Shown in pieces: positions 59,701-64,000 of a DNA stretch of 64,000 nucleotides. The DNA lies in assembly GCA_038380795.1 (NCBI GenBank), contig CM076263.1:6500709-6564708 (forward strand). Reading direction: 5' to 3'. Within the stretch, counting starts at the first letter, position 1. Each line of letters opens with the position of its first letter. Source of the stretch: Pyrocephalus nanus (Eukaryota > Chordata > Aves > Passeriformes > Tyrannidae). Under the pieces are notes generated by a model, which was not told the DNA's origin, made no database searches, and saw only the letters and a program-made list of their open reading frames with translations. The position numbers were made by a program, and so were the translations under genes.

Positions 59701-62150
59701 TCAAGGTGACCTGCCATTCTCACTATAAACCAGATTTTTAACTTATTTTTTATTTAATAGGGGAAATACATCTACTCTGGGGTACTGCATAGCAGCTCTT
59801 TAACTATGTTAGGGCACTGTTCCTTAGGTGGTAGAGAAGGACACATGGCCTGACCAGAATAAAGAAATGAAGAATTTGTTGGTGACCATCACTGCAATAT
59901 TGACTTTTTTTTTCAGTAGTAGAGGCAGGTGCCTTTGTTTCCTCATTCCTTTATAACTATGATGCACTGGCTTAGCCCAAACACAGGTAAGCCCTATGGT
60001 ACTTTTCTGTAGTTTTTACAGGTGCAGCAGCAGATTGAATGTTACTGTTTTGAGGAGGGCAATAGGATTTGAAAAGCCAGGGGCAATGCGGGCCCTCTGT
60101 GGGCTCCAAATCTTTTCTAAAAGGCAGTACTTCCAGGAATAGACATTGAAATATCTGTAGCTTATTTTTAAATAGGTGCTTAAAGTTAAATTTTTAATGC
60201 TCTTTATGGGAACCTTAGTGTGTGGATAGGCTCTCAGAGATACTGAACACACAGTGAATCCTACTGAAATCAGTGGTGGCATCTTTGTGCTCAGCAGTTC
60301 TGACGTACCATGACAGTTTCAGAGGGAGCTTTGATTTCTTGCTCCCAGAACACATCATGGAAAACTATGCCTAGACCAGGATCATATGGAGCTCAGTGTT
60401 TTGAACAGGAGCTTCTCTCCTGTTTGGTCTGCTCTGGCCACACTGTGGTTTGTGCCAATCCATCCCTCAAACCCTCCCTACTCTCTGATTCTCAGTGCTG
60501 CTTCACTGACCACTTCAAAGGTTCACTTTACTCCTGTGGAAGTCTTTTCCAGCCTGGTTAATGTCACTTAGCATTTGGTTACAGTGTTTATTTTGAATCA
60601 GATTAATTAGGTTTTCCATGACTAGAGTGTTAAGAGCTTCTTGATTCATGTGTTCTTAATATTGTCTCTGGATGTGTTTTGTGGACAGTCTTTAGAAATG
60701 CTTATGCTGTGGTGGTGTTTGTTGGTAATTACTGTGATTTGTTGAAATGTGGGACAGTTGACTGACATCACTGTTAGCTGAGGCAGGCAGAAAAATAGTA
60801 GATTTTATTCTGAGGTCAGAAAAAAGCAGGAAACAAATGCATTGGAAGTTCCAATGAGATTTTCTCTGTGTACCAAATAATTACTTTGGAAGGCATTTAA
60901 ACAAAAGGAATTTTTTCAAAACCAAACAAAAAAATGTTTTAGAAATAATAAACGAACTTACCAAAGAAACAGATGTTTCTTGCAGCTATTTAATGTTGAA
61001 AGGTGTCTTTAACCACCTGTTTAAAGGTGTTTTAGAGGTGTCCAATACTTGACAATGTTATTGTTTTTCAAACTCCCATAGTAAAAATGAATTGTCAACA
61101 AGTTTAAGTACAACATAATTTCTAAAAACTCCAGTGACTCCCAATGACTTATAAAAGTGTGCAGATAAAACTGTAGATCATGGCAGCCCTATTGCTCTCT
61201 CCTAAACTTAAATGAATATGAAAGAAGTTCACTATTCCCCCTCCTATTAAGAATGCCTTTTGTTAAAGATACCGACTCTTTCTAGTGGCAACATTTTCTT
61301 GTACTGATCAGATTGTCTAAACTGTATCTAAAGCTGAGGTTTGTGTCAAAAATGTGTTCATCTCCATCACTGAGAGGGATCTAGTTCTCTGGCATGTTTT
61401 CTCTCCATAGGTCAGTTATATCTTTAATATCTGAAAGCTGATGGTTTCTGACTGGAGGTTTTGGAGTATAATCTGGATTATAGTGAGAGAAAGCAGTGGG
61501 AAAAGTGTTGTTTATGGAGCACTAGGATAAAGAGTGGGGCTTTCTTCCAAATTCTAAGGAAAACAAACCTCATATTTTCCAGCTGCTGATAGTCATAGAG
61601 ATTATGTTCATAATATAATAGATACAGACATGGAGTTGGATATCCGAAGAGTCCAGAATTTCCATTTGGCAGATTGTTATGTATTAGTAGCTTTTTAATT
61701 TTGGTCATATTGTTGTCTGCTTGATGTATGTAAATTTGGTAGTGTGCATCTTTCACACTCTGTGCTAGCTCACAGCTGCTGCCAGTGTGGTCAGGGTGAC
61801 AGACTGTGATGATGTTCTGGGATAGATGCTATTGTGGAGTTGGTGTTTCTCTATAGCCTGTCAGCAATTCTTGGGGTTCCTGGTCTTGGCATCGTGCCCA
61901 GGCTCAATCTTTTTTTACTTTTGAAATATCATCTTTGTTCAGAGGTGTGTGCATACACCAGCCGTTGTCTGGAGATGGTTTTGTCTGAATTGTGTTGTGT
62001 GAGGGCTGCTCAAATTTGAGCAAGCCTAAATTGTTTTATAGGTGCTCCCTCTCACAACATGAAAGAGGCTTTTCTTCCCCCTTTGGTAGCCAGAACAAAA
62101 AGTGTTTGATAGTTCAGGACTTTCACACCAGCAGATACAGAGCAAGAGAA
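56719..62150 (+). other. Intron 1 block: no gene recognised
   Basis: AT-leaning unique DNA with a T/C tract (58153-58188) and an imperfect 26-bp tandem duplication (58635-58686). A 98-codon frame at 59445-59741 has an ATG but no recognisable domain or splice context. No mobile element is recognised before the CR1 at 62151. Confidence 0.6.
58635..58686 (+). repeat. Imperfect 26-bp tandem duplication
   Basis: GTTTCTACATCATTGACTAT at 58635 recurs as GTTTCTACATCATTGCCTAT at 58661, a 26-bp period with one difference in the shared 20 bases. It is a small local duplication with no known function. Confidence 0.85.
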
Positions 62151-62500
62151 AGAATTATAGAATTATGGAGTGATTTGAGTTGGGATGGACTTCTAAAGCT
62201 CCTATATTCTTAACACCCTTCAGTAAGCAGGGACATCTTCAACTGGATCAGTTTGCTAAGAGCCCTGTCCAACCCCATCATAGATGTTTCCAGGAGTGAG
62301 GCATCCACCACCTCTTTGGGCAACAGTGTTTTACAACCACTATTTTAAAAAACTTTTTCCTTATGCCTTATCTAAATCTGCCTTCTTTTAGTTTAAAACC
62401 ATGACCCTTTACCTTATTACAACAGGCCCTACTAAAAAAGTTTCTCCTCATCTTTCTTATAGGCCTCCTTCAAGTACTGAAAGGCCACAGTAAGGTCTGG
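62151..62500 (-). mobile_element. CR1 LINE 3' end, 5'-truncated, antisense to CELF4
   Basis: The + strand starts AGAATTATAGAATTATGG, the reverse complement of the CR1 terminal octamer repeat (ATTCTATG-type). It then carries family blocks in antisense order: GTCCAACCCCATCA, GGCATCCACCACCTC, TTTAGTTTAAAACCATGACC, ACAACAGGCCCTACTAAAAA, TCTTTCTTATAGGCCTCC and CAAGTACTGAAAGGCC. The element is about 350 bp, a typical 5'-truncated copy without ORF capacity. Its divergence from recalled avian CR1 sequences suggests an old insertion. It is the best taxonomic marker here. Confidence 0.9.
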
Positions 62501-63685
62501 AAAGTAGGAATTTTTCCCTTACTCAATACTATAAAAGTTACACTGGCTTGCAAATTAACCCTAACTGCCCTTCCTCCTCCTCTTCTGCACACACCCTCTA
62601 GTGTTATCAGGTACATATGGCATATACAGTCCACTGCTCAGGTAAGAGTGGCCACACTAAACACACAGTAAATGTCACCAGTGCTTTGTGGGGTTTTGTC
62701 TCTGGAAGACATTCCAACGGTAGGATTTACAAATGTGATGGGCATATGGGGCCAGCACCCTTTCCCTTGCCTTGGCTGCACACCTGCATGAAACTTACCC
62801 TACCAGAACCCAGATAATCTGCAACTCAGATCTCTTTTGTGTATCTGAAACAAATTGTGCTGGCCGTTTGCCATGCAGTGAAATCACACAGTTTTTCATT
62901 ACACTCTCAGAAGCCTTAATTAGTGAATAAGGCAGCTGTATGCTCTCAAAAATACATCTATCAGTACAAACTGCTGCCTGATGGTCCAAAATAAAACATG
63001 CCAACATTTATTTCATGCTTTCTCTTCTCTTAGAGCTCATGGGCAGGTAACTGGGGGGAGGGAAACCATTGAGGATTTTGTTACCTTTGTGATTTATGTT
63101 TATTCCCAATTAAGAAGAAAAGACAAGATGTATCTTTAAATTGTCTGTCTCATTAGAATTATCTGTCTCTGTGTGAAATTATACTTCTTTCTGTCTCCCT
63201 AGTTATTCACCTGGTACCTTGTAACTCCTGGTTTTGTGTGCACTGCCTGCCTAGAGGAGAAGCTTTCTGATCTTCGCCCATTAGTTCCACAGTGCTGTTT
63301 GTCAGCACAGAGAAAAAAGAATGCTGTATCTTAAAGAGAGGAAGGTTCTAGGGTGGCCCTTACCTGTCTTAGATAATTGACCAGAGTGTACTGTTTTTCT
63401 AAAAAGGGACAAGAATTTTATAAAAAATTGGCATAAATCTCTTCAGACGACTCTTGGTCTTTTTTTGTTGAATAAATTGGCCCTGGGGATGTGTACAGGC
63501 AATGTTTCTTTGCCAGCAACTTTTACTGGAATTTCTTCTTCGTTTTTACAGCAAACTTAGAAATGAGCTTGTGGAGTATTTTTCACTAGACTGAGGGGCA
63601 GATAGCTCCCCTCACCCAGCTCCAAAGTATTTCTAATAGAAAATTTCTAGCATCCTTGCATTGGAGATGCTGAAGTATCACTGAG
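62501..63685 (+). other. Intron 1 block after the CR1, no gene recognised
   Basis: Unique AT-leaning DNA with no microsatellite of note. Open frames are under 75 codons. No RNA gene or transposon recognised. Confidence 0.6.
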
Positions 63686-63689
63686 ATTC

Positions 63690-63850
63690 TATTCTCTCAA
63701 ATTCCCTGTGGGGCAGTGAAATGCAATGATTGTTTTACAGAGGGGAGAAGAAAACAGGCCTGTCACCTAGGAAGCTTTTGGTGAGGCTGGGAATTGAACC
63801 CACATCCTTCACACCAGCAGGCGCATGGCGTTGATCTCATGGAGTGATTG
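63690..63850 (+). repeat. MIR-like SINE fragment
   Basis: TTTTACAGAGGGGAGAAG, CTGTCACCTAGGAAGC, GAGGCTGGGAATTGAACCC and CATCCTTCACACCAGCAGG follow the order of MIR-like sequence (TTTTACAGATGAGGAAAC, GGTCACACAGC, GAGCTGGGATTTGAACCC). The GAATTGAACCC piece is tRNA-like but has no complete cloverleaf around it, so it is a SINE remnant and not a tRNA gene. Confidence 0.5.
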
Positions 63851-64000
63851 GCGCAGCTTCAAGGAGGGACAGGGTTAGTTTAGGATGGAATCAAGGGGAT
63901 GCAAATTCACATCAATTCCTCTCATCTGCCTTAGCTAGGAAACTGCCTAATGATGCAAACTTGCAGAAAGTGACAGAAAGCCCAAGGGAGAGGTACAGAA

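Larger units (their letters stand above)
8836..64000 (+). other. CELF4: CELF4 intron 1, 5' portion (continues beyond window)
   Basis: The remaining 55 kb carries no second exon recognisable as CELF4: I looked for the CAFLTY RNP1-coding start of exon 2 and found none. A very long first intron is typical of CELF4 in vertebrates. The intron begins in CpG-rich DNA and then becomes ordinary AT-leaning sequence with simple repeats, ancient SINE fragments, one clear CR1 and blocks that look conserved. No convincing nested gene was found on either strand. Confidence 0.88.

Noticed and set aside
59445..59741. 98-codon ATG-initiated frame with Lys/Ser-rich product
   Set aside because: No recognisable family, no acceptor/donor pair and no promoter signal. 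A frame of this length is expected by chance in 64 kb.
63790..63835. Possible tRNA (GGGAATTGAACCC resembles a reversed T-arm)
   Set aside because: No matching acceptor stem, D-arm or anticodon arm surrounds it. The order of flanking blocks fits a MIR-like SINE.

Overview
The window is vertebrate nuclear DNA, almost certainly from a bird or close sauropsid relative. It holds one recognisable protein-coding piece: the first coding exon of CELF4 (CUGBP/Elav-like family member 4, formerly BRUNOL4) on the + strand at 8556-8835. The bird/sauropsid assignment rests on an antisense 3' end of a CR1 LINE at 62151-62500, on MIR-like amniote SINE remnants, and on short palindromic repeats of a kind common in birds, crocodilians and turtles. 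No bacterial, viral or plasmid gene organisation is present. Nearly all longer open frames are chance frames in pyrimidine-rich, GT-rich or CpG-rich DNA.

Layout. 1-5700 is distal 5' flank with simple repeats and two degraded palindromic elements, one carrying a perfect CRE octamer. 5900-7090 is a two-lobed CpG island. 7090-8110 is lower-GC, probably conserved proximal regulatory DNA. 8111-8120 is a TATA-like/MEF2-type box, which suggests a start site near 8140-8150. The inferred 5'UTR (about 8145-8555) contains a 17-codon uORF, an ATG-TAA minimal uORF, a (TG)n tract and long polypurine tracts. The exon encodes residues 1-93 and the first base of codon 94: a low-complexity N-terminus and the first half of RRM1. 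It ends at a strong donor (GTGAGT at 8836).

Everything from 8836 to 64000 is the start of a very long intron 1; exon 2 is not in the window. Its first 400 bp are CpG-rich and hold a near-consensus RE1/NRSE (REST) site at 9171-9191, a plausible reason for the neuron-restricted expression of this gene. The rest of the intron has microsatellites, homopolymer tracts, MIR-like fragments, a long imperfect inverted repeat at 22824-22959, one clear CR1, and several stretches that read like conserved noncoding elements. I recognise no RNA gene, CRISPR array or complete mobile element.

How the parts fit together (inference): the CpG island and TATA/MEF2 region would drive the gene, the downstream RE1 would restrict it to neurons, and the uORFs, the UG repeat and the two alternative start codons would tune translation. 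The UG repeat is notable because UG-rich RNA is what CELF proteins bind.
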